Source: an uncultured bacterium
GTDB taxonomy: Bacteria > Cyanobacteriota > Vampirovibrionia > Gastranaerophilales > Gastranaerophilaceae
Direction: 5' to 3'
Assembly: GCA_902783785.1 (NCBI GenBank)
Contig: CACZSH010000008.1
Coordinates: forward strand, 1 to 58,832
Length of the DNA stretch: 58,832 nucleotides
Shown: in pieces, positions 35,600-44,095 of the stretch
Layout: each line of letters starts with the position of its first letter
How positions within the stretch are numbered: the first letter of the stretch is position 1
Program-made: the position numbers and the translations under genes
Notes under the pieces: model-generated
Database searches by the model: none
Told to the model about the DNA's origin: nothing
Seen by the model: only the letters and a program-made list of their open reading frames with translations

Positions 35600-36855
35600 A
35601 AATTTGTGGGATAAAACTAAAAGCTATATCTCAAGCCGAAGTCGTTATTGCTTTGGTTATTATGAGCTTGGTGATACTTGCTTCAAAAAATATAACTGAA
35701 AGTAAATTTAATTATGCAAAAAGAGTTAGAGCATATGCAGCTTGGAATAATTTAAGTAAAATATCAAGTTCAGCTTTAAGTGATGGAGTTCTTGTAGAAG
35801 ATGTTTATACCTATAAAATGATTTCTCCTGTGTATAAAACCACAGAAAGAGGTTCATATTTGCCCGATATTTTAAATGAACTTGGTACACAGGCAACACA
35901 TATTAATGGTGGTTTTTATGATAGGATAGTTGAGCATTATAATATTTTAGAAAGTGAAGCCGGTCCAACATTTACTTGTAATAATTGCGGAACTGATGGA
36001 TTTTTTACTAATATTAAGCCTACCTTATACTTATCTAACGGTATGACATTGTTTATATCTCCAATGTCTTATTCTTATGCTATGCGTGAGGTTGCAACTA
36101 CGGGTATTGTTAATGACTCCTTTAAAAAAGACTTAAAATGTTTAAACGGTTTACCGGGTTCTGTTTCCGGTGATGCTGCTTGTAATAGAGTATCAGAAAT
36201 ATCCGGATTGTGTACACCGATTGAAGGTAAATCAGCACCTGTTGCACCTTGGTCAACTGAGTATACTGCAGCAAATATTACATCTTATTTTAGAGGAATT
36301 GCGGAATGCCCTGCTTGTTCTAATACTGCGCAAACTGTAAAAAAATATGAGGCTGTTCCTATTTTTGAATATTATCATGTGCTTTTTAAAAGTTTAAAAG
36401 CAACCCCTGTTTGTACTACAAAAAGTGAGTCTTTTTTGAATGAATCATTTTCAAGATTTTTGGCTGGTAGTTATTATGTTGTTTTTGTTGATTCTGACGG
36501 ACCGCGTTCAGGTTCAAATACTTTGAATGATGATGTATTTGAATTTTATGTTTTATTGAATGGAGAAGTTTTACCTATTTCTACAAAAATGAGAGCTGGC
36601 GATTTTCTATTGGCTAATTTATACAAAACTACAAATGCAGGTGTTCGTTCTATTGTTACATCGGGTGTGCCTCTACCTAGGGTAATGTGCCATTATAAGT
36701 TTGCAAATAATGTCTTTTCTTATTTTAGTACAAATTTTATTCCAATTCGTAATTATTGTCCTGCTAATTCTGTTCAGTGTCCAAATGATGCTGCTGGTTG
36801 TGATTATGTGCCATTAAGAGCAAATGTTTCTATTAGAGGTCGTTCTAAAAAGTAA
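35596..36855 (+). CDS. Type IV pilin-like / pseudopilin-like protein
   Basis: The N-terminus has a short basic leader and then AISQAEVVIALVIMSLVILA, a hydrophobic helix with Glu at +5 if cleavage is before Ile, as in prepilins, though the usual G-F-T-L is replaced by A-I-S-Q. The remaining 390 residues are soluble, with several Cys pairs (FTCNNCG, CPACSN, CPANSVQCPN) suggesting disulfides in an exported globular domain. 419 residues is long for a pilin and suggests a minor pilin or tip adhesin. No pilus assembly gene is adjacent. It overlaps the DUF3326 gene by 4 bases. Confidence 0.62.
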   Translation: MKICGIKLKAISQAEVVIALVIMSLVILASKNITESKFNYAKRVRAYAAWNNLSKISSSALSDGVLVEDVYTYKMISPVYKTTERGSYLPDILNELGTQATHINGGFYDRIVEHYNILESEAGPTFTCNNCGTDGFFTNIKPTLYLSNGMTLFISPMSYSYAMREVATTGIVNDSFKKDLKCLNGLPGSVSGDAACNRVSEISGLCTPIEGKSAPVAPWSTEYTAANITSYFRGIAECPACSNTAQTVKKYEAVPIFEYYHVLFKSLKATPVCTTKSESFLNESFSRFLAGSYYVVFVDSDGPRSGSNTLNDDVFEFYVLLNGEVLPISTKMRAGDFLLANLYKTTNAGVRSIVTSGVPLPRVMCHYKFANNVFSYFSTNFIPIRNYCPANSVQCPNDAAGCDYVPLRANVSIRGRSKK

Positions 36856-36862
36856 TTAGCTT

Positions 36863-39070
36863 TTAGAGAATATCTAGTGGATCTACATCTATGGCAAGTT
36901 TTATATCTTTTGGCATTATCATTTGAGATAAAAATTTTGAGATAAAATTATGTCCTTTTTCTTCAATTTTATTTTTTATAAGTATCTGATATCGATATTT
37001 ATTTTGTAATCTGCCAATAACACATTCTGTTGGTCCAAGTACTTCTAATTTTTCTTTTATACCAAATTTATCAACCATTATTCTTAATCTCATGGCTATT
37101 TCCATTGATGATTTTTCTGTTCTGAATTGGTTTTCAGAACTCAATATTAATCTTATGATTTTGCTAAATGGCGGATAATCAAAGTCTTCTCTTGCTTTTA
37201 TCTCAGTTGTATAGAAATCTTCGTAGTTTTGTTCTTTAGCGCTTTCCAGTGCATAAAAATCAGGATTATATGTTTGAAATAAAACTTTTCCTTTGAATTC
37301 GCCTCTGCCAACACGTCCTGCAACTTGTGTAAGAAGTTGAAAACCTCTTTCTGGGGCTCTAAAATCAGGCAAATTAAAGCTTGCATCTGCTGATATTACT
37401 CCGACAAGGGTTACATTCGGATTATCCAAACCTTTTGCGACCATTTGTGTACCGATTAAAATGTCTATTTCTTTATTTTGAAATCTGTCTAACAACTTTA
37501 TATGTTCATTTTTTCTGGATAAACTGTCGCTATCTAATCTCTCTATTTTTGCATCAGGAAACATTTCTTTTATTAAAAGTTCTACTTTTTGAATACCTAA
37601 ACCTGTATTATGAAGTGCATTTGAGCCGCATTCAGGACATTCATCAGGAAAACTTTGTGTACTTCCGCAATAGTGGCATTTAAAAACTTGTTCATCACTG
37701 TGCCATACAATCGGTATTGCGCAATTTTTACATTCTAAAACCGTTCCGCAGCTTTGACATTGTGTAAATGTTGAATAACCTCTTCTGTTCACAAGAATTA
37801 TGACTTGTTGATCTTTTTCTAGAGTCTCTCTTATTTCTGTTTCCAGTATTTTTGAAATTGTTCCTTTATATGCGGCTCTTTTGTGTTCTTGCATATTAAT
37901 AACTGATGTTTTTGCAAGCGGTACATTATTAAATCTGTGTTTGAGTTCAAATAATGTTCCTGAGTTTTTTGCTTTGTAGTAACTTACTATATCAGGTGTT
38001 GCAGAACCTAAAAGCAGTGGTGCATTATGAAATTCTGCAAGTTTTTGTGCTATAACTCTTGTATCATATCTTGGAGCCGGATTATTTTGTTTGTATGCAC
38101 TTTCGTGTTCTTCATCTATGATTATTAGTCCGATATTTTGTAGCGGTGCAAAGACTGCCGAACGTGCGCCTGCAAGTATTTTAATTTCATTTTTGTTTAG
38201 TTTTTGCCAAACATCATACCTTTCCCCTTCAGAAATAGAGCTGTGCCATATAGCAACATCATTTATTCCGAATTTTTTTGTTAGTCTTTTCGTAAGTTGA
38301 GATGCAAGTGCAATTTCGGGAGCTAAAAATAGTATATTTTTGCCTTTATCCAGTGTATCTTTTATTAATTTAAAATATACTTCTGTTTTTCCTGATGCCG
38401 TTACGCCATGAAGTAATATAGGAAATTTGTTATCAGAATTTATTTTTTTTGATATTTTTTCATAAACCTCTTTTTGTTCTCCGGATAATTCAAACAAAGG
38501 TTCTACTTTTTGCTCAAATATTTGCAGAGGATTTCTGTAAATTTCATCTGTTGTAAGTTTTATACAACCGTTTTCAATTAATTTTTTTATAGTTGATCTT
38601 GTTGTTTTAACCTCTTTTTCAAAGGTTATTAATTTTGTTTTACCTTTTTCTTTTAGTTGGTTAAGAATTATAAGCTGTCTTTTTGTTGCATTATTATCAG
38701 TAATAAATTCAATATATTCTTCTGATTTTGAATTATGCTCAAGCAGCTTTAGGGGAATTACCATATTTAATACCGTTACTAAATCTGTCATATAGTAATT
38801 TGCAACCCATTCTGTTAATTTTAGGTAATCCAAAGTAAATAATTGTGTTTCATCAATTATTTTATTAATTTTTTTTGCTTTTATTTCTTCAGGTAAATAA
38901 TTTGAAAACCCGACAACAAAGGCATTAATCAATCCTTGTCGTCCAAAAGGCACTAAAACTGCCTGACCTATTTTGATAATATCTTTTATTTCGTCAGGTA
39001 TTATGTAGGAAAAAGTCTTTACACCCAAGCCTTTTATATTTACCAGAACAAGGGCGTATTTATTGTTCAA
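36863..39070 (-). CDS. priA: Primosomal protein N' (replication restart helicase)
   Basis: Superfamily 2 helicase that reloads the replisome at stalled forks. Walker A HGVTASGKTE at 221-230, DEEH at 319-322, LLGSATPD, and a zinc-binding insert with paired cysteines (CQSCG, CKNC, CHYCGS, CPECGS) are all present. QVAGRVGRGEFKGKV is motif VI. 735 residues is full length. It is the last gene of nusB-ftsY-M14 peptidase-PC4-priA and starts 1 base after the PC4 gene's stop. Confidence 0.95.
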   Translation of the reverse strand: MNNKYALVLVNIKGLGVKTFSYIIPDEIKDIIKIGQAVLVPFGRQGLINAFVVGFSNYLPEEIKAKKINKIIDETQLFTLDYLKLTEWVANYYMTDLVTVLNMVIPLKLLEHNSKSEEYIEFITDNNATKRQLIILNQLKEKGKTKLITFEKEVKTTRSTIKKLIENGCIKLTTDEIYRNPLQIFEQKVEPLFELSGEQKEVYEKISKKINSDNKFPILLHGVTASGKTEVYFKLIKDTLDKGKNILFLAPEIALASQLTKRLTKKFGINDVAIWHSSISEGERYDVWQKLNKNEIKILAGARSAVFAPLQNIGLIIIDEEHESAYKQNNPAPRYDTRVIAQKLAEFHNAPLLLGSATPDIVSYYKAKNSGTLFELKHRFNNVPLAKTSVINMQEHKRAAYKGTISKILETEIRETLEKDQQVIILVNRRGYSTFTQCQSCGTVLECKNCAIPIVWHSDEQVFKCHYCGSTQSFPDECPECGSNALHNTGLGIQKVELLIKEMFPDAKIERLDSDSLSRKNEHIKLLDRFQNKEIDILIGTQMVAKGLDNPNVTLVGVISADASFNLPDFRAPERGFQLLTQVAGRVGRGEFKGKVLFQTYNPDFYALESAKEQNYEDFYTTEIKAREDFDYPPFSKIIRLILSSENQFRTEKSSMEIAMRLRIMVDKFGIKEKLEVLGPTECVIGRLQNKYRYQILIKNKIEEKGHNFISKFLSQMIMPKDIKLAIDVDPLDIL

Positions 39071-39071
39071 A

Positions 39072-39308
39072 TTATTCTTCCTCTGTCATAAATTCTTTTT
39101 TTGCTTCTTCAATTGCTTCGGAAAGTAAATCAAGATTTTCAGGAGAACATGTTACACCTTTTTTTGTTGGCAACCAGTTTGCACCGTCGTCTGTTGTGTA
39201 ATAAATTCTCATATCTAAATAACTTTTACCTTTGTATTCATTAATTGAAATTTGTAGTTGTTCAGTTGCGCTTCTTGGTACTGTTGCTATTATTTTTGGT
39301 TCTGCCAT
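39072..39308 (-). CDS. PC4/SUB1-like ssDNA-binding protein
   Basis: 78 residues matching the PC4 C-terminal fold: LQISINEYKGKSYLDMRIYY, then GANWLPTKKGVTCSPENLDLLSEAI (ends GANWLPTKKG and LSEAI). Bacterial PC4 homologues bind single-stranded DNA as dimers and may act in transcription or repair. The basic PTKKG turn and the aromatic W are kept. It sits directly before priA, which also deals with unwound DNA. Confidence 0.85.
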   Translation of the reverse strand: MAEPKIIATVPRSATEQLQISINEYKGKSYLDMRIYYTTDDGANWLPTKKGVTCSPENLDLLSEAIEEAKKEFMTEEE

Positions 39309-39344
39309 AATTTATCTCCTTTTTTTGTATTGTATCACGAATAA

Positions 39345-39962
39345 TTATAATGTTTCCAAATATTTAAAAATTTTAAAAACAGGTTCTTCTAAATCTTTTA
39401 TAGGAACTTCTTCACTCAATTCAAGAGTAATTGTCGGGATATTTCTTTCTTTTCCGCAATATGTTCCAAAACTTCCCGGTGTAGGGTATCCAATATCTTC
39501 TTCAACAGGATAATTTATAAATTCTGAACATTTTTCTGCAATTTCCTTGGCATCTCCGTCAAAGTTTACTACACAATACGGCGAATGCAGAGTTAAAATT
39601 ACTTTTGGCATATATTTTTCTAAAATTTTTAGAATAAATTTCGTTTCTATTTCGCTTGCAGAAGTTTCTCCGCCATAATATTGCTTATCTTCCGATTTTA
39701 TCCAATTTTTTGTCGGAAAGTTTCTGTTTAAATCAATATTATTCGCATTTTGCCTTGTGTTCAATTCTTTCCCGTCAGGATTTAGGCAAGGTATAAAAAG
39801 CAAATTGCTTGAGTTACTGTCTAAAAATTTGTTGATTAAAATTTCACCTTGTGGTTCATCTCCATGAAATACACCAATTACAAGTATATTCTTGTAATTT
39901 TCTTTTCCCAGTAGTTCAATTTTATTATTATTTTTTGATAAGGTTTGTTCTAATATTTTCAT
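39345..39962 (-). CDS. M14-family zinc carboxypeptidase (MpaA-like)
   Basis: 205 residues. The zinc ligands are HGDE (His33, Glu36) and His126 in LTLHSPYC; the catalytic Glu is Glu181 in TITLELSEE. CLNPDGKELNTRQNANNIDLNRNFP (ends CLNPDGKE and LNRNFP) is the substrate-binding stretch typical of the M14 group. No signal peptide is seen, so it is probably cytosolic, like MpaA, which trims murein peptides for recycling. The activity on murein peptides is inferred. It starts at the stop of ftsY. Confidence 0.85.
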   Translation of the reverse strand: MKILEQTLSKNNNKIELLGKENYKNILVIGVFHGDEPQGEILINKFLDSNSSNLLFIPCLNPDGKELNTRQNANNIDLNRNFPTKNWIKSEDKQYYGGETSASEIETKFILKILEKYMPKVILTLHSPYCVVNFDGDAKEIAEKCSEFINYPVEEDIGYPTPGSFGTYCGKERNIPTITLELSEEVPIKDLEEPVFKIFKYLETL

Positions 39963-40876
39963 TATTCAAATAATGCGTCAATAAAATCTTTTGTATTGAA
40001 ATCTTTTAAATCTTCCATTTTTTCGCCTATTCCGACAAGTTTAACAGGAAGTTTTAATTCTTTTGCAACAGATAAGATAATTGCACCTTTGGCTGATCCA
40101 TCAAGCTTTGTTAATGCAACTGATGTTAGATTAACAGCTTCAGTAAAAACTTGAGCTTGTGATATACCGTTTTGTCCTGTATTTGCATCTAATACCAGCA
40201 TTGTTTCTCTTAGTGTTTCAGGTGCATTTTTATCAATTACGGTTTTGATTTTTGTTAATTCTTCCATTAAGTTAAATTTATTTTGAAGTCTGCCTGCTGT
40301 ATCTATTAAAAGAACATCAAAGTGTTCATTTTTTGCTTTTTGTATAGATTCAAAAACAACAGATGCCGGATCAGCCTTGTCGTGTCTTATTATTTCTGCT
40401 CCTGCTCTTTTACTCCAAATGTCAAGTTGTTCTTCTGCGGCTGCTCTAAATGTGTCTGCTGCCGCTACAATTACTTTTTTACCTTTGCTTTTAAAATTAT
40501 ATGCCAGTTTACCTATTAATGTCGTTTTGCCTACACCGTTTACTCCGCATATAAAATAAGTATTTAATTCGTTATCTTTGTAATTTAACTCTGTTGAACC
40601 GGCGTCGTTTAGAACTTTTTCAAATTCACTTTTTAAATATTGTTTTACAACAGAGGGTTTGATTTTATCTTGATTTCTTAATTTATCAACAATTTCAGAT
40701 GCATAATTTACTCCTAAATCAGCACTTATTAATAAATCTTCCATATCATCAAGTACAAATTCAGAAAATTCTTCTTCTTCTGCAATGTTATTTACAACAC
40801 TCGAAACAAGTTTTTGTGTTGTGTTTGTTACTGCTTCTTTTATTGTTTTTATGCTGTTAGAAAAAAATCCAAACAT
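39962..40876 (-). CDS. ftsY: Signal recognition particle receptor FtsY
   Basis: SRP-GTPase receptor that docks ribosome-SRP complexes at the membrane. NG domain only: the N-domain helices (about 15-95), P-loop GVNGVGKT at 111-118, AAADTFRAAAEEQL, LIDTAGRLQNK, and TKLDGSAKG. The acidic A-domain of E. coli FtsY is absent; the 304-residue form resembles the short FtsY of cyanobacteria and Gram-positives. It follows nusB directly. Confidence 0.95.
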   Translation of the reverse strand: MFGFFSNSIKTIKEAVTNTTQKLVSSVVNNIAEEEEFSEFVLDDMEDLLISADLGVNYASEIVDKLRNQDKIKPSVVKQYLKSEFEKVLNDAGSTELNYKDNELNTYFICGVNGVGKTTLIGKLAYNFKSKGKKVIVAAADTFRAAAEEQLDIWSKRAGAEIIRHDKADPASVVFESIQKAKNEHFDVLLIDTAGRLQNKFNLMEELTKIKTVIDKNAPETLRETMLVLDANTGQNGISQAQVFTEAVNLTSVALTKLDGSAKGAIILSVAKELKLPVKLVGIGEKMEDLKDFNTKDFIDALFE

Positions 40877-41530
40877 CTATTTTAATTCTTCTTTTCTTAC
40901 TACTTTTGCTAAAATTCCGTTTACAAATGAAGCAGAATCTTCTGTTGAATATTTTTTAGCAAGTTCTATTGCTTCATCTATAACAACTTTCATTGGTGCT
41001 TCTTTTAGGTATACCATTTCAATGATTGCTATTCTCAAAATATCCTTATCTATTTTTACAAGTCTTGATATATCCCATCCTTTAGAGCATTCTTGGATAG
41101 TTTTATCTATTTCTTGGCTGTATTCTTTGTATTTATTAACTATTTTATTTATGTAATCTTTAACGTCAGATTGGCATTCAAGTGTCGCCATTTCTGCTAT
41201 TTCAAGAGCAAGCATTGCTTTTTCCGCAATATTTAACATTTCTTCTATTCTTCCTGAAAAGTCTGATGTTAGAGGTACCGGAATATTACTTACTTCTATT
41301 GGTCTTGAAAGATTGTTCGGATGGTCTGTTTCAAAGTTATCAACATATTCTTTCATTTCTAAAAGTCCGCCTACAGTTAATTGTAAGCTTTCTGTCGAAT
41401 TATTTGTTAAAATTCTAACTGATTTTAGCAACATTTCATCAACATCTTTTGACGAATATTCCGTTATTTTTTTATCAAACTGAGAAAATAAGATTAATGT
41501 TAATTCTCTCGCTGCTCTTCTTGCTTGCAT
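40877..41530 (-). CDS. nusB: Transcription antitermination factor NusB
   Basis: All-helical rRNA antitermination protein. It opens MQARRAARELTLILFSQFD, the NusB start, and the C-terminal half (SRLVKIDKDILRIAIIEMVYLK ... VVIDEAIELAKKYSTEDSASFVNGIL; quoted ends SRLVKID and VNGIL) is diagnostic. At 217 residues it is longer than the usual 140-160, with an inserted middle region (about 45-110). SD GAGGTAAACC precedes the ATG. First gene of the operon ending with priA. Confidence 0.9.
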   Translation of the reverse strand: MQARRAARELTLILFSQFDKKITEYSSKDVDEMLLKSVRILTNNSTESLQLTVGGLLEMKEYVDNFETDHPNNLSRPIEVSNIPVPLTSDFSGRIEEMLNIAEKAMLALEIAEMATLECQSDVKDYINKIVNKYKEYSQEIDKTIQECSKGWDISRLVKIDKDILRIAIIEMVYLKEAPMKVVIDEAIELAKKYSTEDSASFVNGILAKVVRKEELK

Positions 41531-41561
41531 GGTTTACCTCTTTTTCTTTATACTTTTATGC

Positions 41562-41585
41562 TATCATAAAAATTTTTTTATGATA
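41562..41585. promoter_or_regulatory. AT-rich palindrome between nusB and deoB
   Basis: TATCATAAAAA at 41562-41572 and TTTTTATGATA at 41575-41585 form a perfect 11-bp dyad with a 2-base centre. It lies in the region from which nusB and deoB are transcribed divergently, so an operator is more likely than a terminator. The regulator is unknown. Confidence 0.4.
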
Positions 41586-41640
41586 AGATTTAATTAAAGT
41601 TAAAGTAATTAGTGTTTATTTTATGAAAGGTGAATTATTT

Positions 41641-42816
41641 ATGAAAAGAGCAATCGTAGTTGTTATTGATTCAATGGGTATAGGTGCAATGCCTGATTGT
41701 AGAGATTTTGGTGATATTCCTGAATGTAATACATTAAAGAATGTTTGTAAATTTAATCATGGCCTAAAAGCTCCAAATCTTGCAAAATTGGGTTTAGGAA
41801 ATATTCAAGAGTTTGAAGGTATAGAAAAAGTTTCAAATCCTATTGGTCAATACGGTACTATGAAAGAAAAATCAAACGGTAAAGATACTACTACAGGTCA
41901 TTGGGAAATGGCAGGTATAGTTTTGAAAGAAGCTTTTAAAACATTTACAAACACAGGTTTCCCACAAGATATTATTGATGAATTTATTAAAAGAACTAAT
42001 TGTGGCGGAGTTTTAGCAAATAAGGCTGCAAGCGGTACTGCTGTTATAGCAGATTATAATGATGAACATCAAAAAACTAAATTCCCTATTGTTTATACAA
42101 GTGCTGACAGTGTATTCCAAATTGCTGTTGATATAGATTTAATACCGTTAGAAACTTTGTATGATTGGTGTAAAATTGCAAGAAAAATGTTTGATGATAT
42201 TAATGTAACTGTTTCTCGTGTAATTGCAAGACCTTACCACGTTGTAGACGGTGTTCCTACTCGTATTGGTAAAGATCGTAGAGATTATGTTTTAGCTCCG
42301 GACAGAGATACTATTCTTACTGATGTTGAAGCTAATAACGGTACTGTTATTGCTATTGGTAAAATCGAAGATATTTTCTGTAAACAAGGTGTTACTCATG
42401 CTATTCATACCGGTTCTAATACAGAAGGTTTGGAATTAACTTTAAAAGCTATTAATAATACTTTGGATTTAAAATCAATTGAATACAAAGCTGTTCCTAA
42501 TGCTGATAAATCATTTATATTTACAAACCTTGTAGATACTGATATGTTATATGGTCATAGAAATGATGCTGCAGGATATGGTAAAGCTATTGAAGAAATT
42601 GATACATATATTCCTAAATTTATTGATGCAATGAGTGATGATGATTATTTAGTTATTACAGCAGATCATGGTTGTGACCCTACTGTTCCGGGTACTGACC
42701 ATACAAGAGAGTATGTTCCTATTCTTATTTACAGTAAAAAATTAGAACCAAAAAATTTAGGAATGATTGAAGGTTTTGATTCTATTGCAAAATTTATAAA
42801 AGAATGGATATTTTAA
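41641..42816 (+). CDS. deoB: Phosphopentomutase
   Basis: Interconverts (deoxy)ribose 1- and 5-phosphates in nucleoside breakdown. 391 residues from the ATG at 41641 (MKRAIVVVIDSMGIGAMPD), with an SD AAGGTG before it; the ATG 18 bases upstream is part of that leader. Metal-site motifs are VVIDSMGIGAMPD, GKDTTTGHWEMAG (catalytic Thr), YTSADSVFQIA, and ITADHGCDPTVPGTDHTREYVP (ends ITADHGCDP and TREYVP). deoC, the next pathway step, is in the window but 8 kb away. Confidence 0.95.
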   Translation: MKRAIVVVIDSMGIGAMPDCRDFGDIPECNTLKNVCKFNHGLKAPNLAKLGLGNIQEFEGIEKVSNPIGQYGTMKEKSNGKDTTTGHWEMAGIVLKEAFKTFTNTGFPQDIIDEFIKRTNCGGVLANKAASGTAVIADYNDEHQKTKFPIVYTSADSVFQIAVDIDLIPLETLYDWCKIARKMFDDINVTVSRVIARPYHVVDGVPTRIGKDRRDYVLAPDRDTILTDVEANNGTVIAIGKIEDIFCKQGVTHAIHTGSNTEGLELTLKAINNTLDLKSIEYKAVPNADKSFIFTNLVDTDMLYGHRNDAAGYGKAIEEIDTYIPKFIDAMSDDDYLVITADHGCDPTVPGTDHTREYVPILIYSKKLEPKNLGMIEGFDSIAKFIKEWIF

Positions 42817-42837
42817 TTTGTTTGTTTTATCATGATT

Positions 42838-42866
42838 TTGTAGTGATAAGACACTATTAGTATATA
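42838..42866 (+). promoter_or_regulatory. Ferredoxin promoter
   Basis: TTGTAG at 42838-42843, 17 bases, TATATA at 42861-42866 (overlapping TATACA). The predicted leader contains AAGGAG before the ATG. Confidence 0.5.
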
Positions 42867-42885
42867 CAATAAAAAGGAGAGACAA

Positions 42886-43062
42886 ATGAACGTTAAAGTT
42901 GAAGACAGTTGCATAGCATGTGGTGCTTGCGAAGCAGTTTGTGGTGATGTATTTTCAGTAGAAGATGTTGCTAAAGTTAATCAAGCAAATGTTGCTGCTA
43001 ACGAAGATGCAGTTAAAGAAGCTGCTGAATCATGCCCTGTTGGTGCAATCGTTATTGAATAA
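42886..43062 (+). CDS. Small [4Fe-4S] ferredoxin
   Basis: A 58-residue protein with one cluster: C9-x2-C12-x2-C15-x3-C19 (CIACGACEAVC) and a distal Cys50-Pro (SCPVGAI). Of these five cysteines, Cys9, Cys12, Cys15 and Cys50 fit a single [4Fe-4S] ligand set, with Cys19 as a spare or as a remnant of a second cluster. A strong AAGGAGAG Shine-Dalgarno lies 5 bases before the ATG. It has its own promoter and a strong terminator, so it is probably expressed alone at a high level as an electron carrier. Confidence 0.88.
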   Translation: MNVKVEDSCIACGACEAVCGDVFSVEDVAKVNQANVAANEDAVKEAAESCPVGAIVIE

Positions 43063-43081
43063 TTTAACATTAAATAACAGT

Positions 43082-43112
43082 AAAAGGCGGAAACTTTTAG
43101 TTTCCGCCTTTT
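43082..43112. terminator. Bidirectional terminator, ferredoxin / ATP synthase operon
   Basis: A perfect 13-bp stem: AAAAGGCGGAAAC (43082-43094) and GTTTCCGCCTTTT (43100-43112), 5-base loop. T-runs lie on both strands, so it can end the ferredoxin transcript and the converging ATP synthase transcript. Confidence 0.9.
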
Positions 43113-43148
43113 ATTTTAATATTTATGTCAAAGATTTAAAGAACATTT

Positions 43149-44078
43149 TTATTTCAATGCATCTGCGCCTGATACGATTTCAACAAGCTCTTGTGTAATT
43201 GCCCATTGACGAGCTTTGTTATAATCAATTGTTAATACTCTTATCATTTCTTCTGCGTTATTTGAAGCTGCTGACATCGCCGTCATTCTTGATGCAAGTT
43301 CACTTGCTTGTGCTTCAAGTAATGCTTGGAATAGTAAGTTTGTTATGTACATTGGCACAATTTTTTGTAAAATTGCTTCTTCACTTGGTTCAAAAACCAT
43401 TAGAGGATCAATCTTATGTTCTTCCTCTGTTTGCAGATTTTCTTTATCAAGTGGAAGTAATGTCCAATTTTCAACAGAATAAGACATCATGTTCTTAAAT
43501 TTTGTTGTTATAATTTCGATTTTATCGATTTTCTTTTCAACATAGTATTGAGCAATATCTTCTGCTATCAAATTAGCACCTGTAGCAGTTACATTATTTA
43601 TTTCATCTACATATGTTTTTGCTATTTCAAAATCATAATAGTCATCATTAAGTTTTCTTTTTAATGCGCTTATGCCTTTTTGACCAACAATAAACAAATG
43701 TGTTTTTATACCTTTATCTTGATAAGATTTAATCGCACTTAGAGTTTGTCTTACTATGTTTGCATTGTAAGCACCTGCTAAGCCTTTATTCGAAGTAACA
43801 ACAAGAATGCCAACAGAATCAACAGGTCTTTTTGTTAAAAGTGCCGGATAATTCTCTATTGCAGATTTAACAGTTAATCCTGTCCCTGCTGCGGTTCCAC
43901 AAGCTGATAACATTTTTTTGAAAACATCAACCAACATGCTTGCAAATGGTCTGGCAGATTTAACTACTGACTCTGCCTTTTTAACCTTTGCCGCCGCAAC
44001 CATCTTCATGGCTCTTGTTATTTTCTTTGTGTTCTCAACACTTTGTATTCTATTTTTTATATCTTTTAAATTTGCCAT
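43149..44078 (-). CDS. atpG: ATP synthase gamma subunit
   Basis: Central rotor shaft of F1. It opens MANLKDIKNRIQSVENTKKITRAMKMVAAAKVKKAE (ends MANLKDIKNRI and MKMVAAAKV) and ends in a long helix with AMSAASNNAEEMI, both diagnostic. 309 residues, close to the cyanobacterial length. Last gene of the cluster, followed by a terminator. In cyanobacterial naming this gene is atpC. The regulatory dithiol insert of plant gamma is not seen. Confidence 0.96.
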   Translation of the reverse strand: MANLKDIKNRIQSVENTKKITRAMKMVAAAKVKKAESVVKSARPFASMLVDVFKKMLSACGTAAGTGLTVKSAIENYPALLTKRPVDSVGILVVTSNKGLAGAYNANIVRQTLSAIKSYQDKGIKTHLFIVGQKGISALKRKLNDDYYDFEIAKTYVDEINNVTATGANLIAEDIAQYYVEKKIDKIEIITTKFKNMMSYSVENWTLLPLDKENLQTEEEHKIDPLMVFEPSEEAILQKIVPMYITNLLFQALLEAQASELASRMTAMSAASNNAEEMIRVLTIDYNKARQWAITQELVEIVSGADALK

Positions 44079-44095
44079 TTTTATTTTCCATTATG

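Noticed and set aside
36844-36867. TCTAAAA/TTTTAGA dyad between the pilin-like gene and priA as a terminator
   Set aside because: The stem is short and AT-rich and no T-run follows on either strand.
43199-43498. Long plus-strand ORFs opposite the ATP synthase genes
   Set aside because: They are antisense shadows of conserved genes, with no Shine-Dalgarno and no recognisable family.
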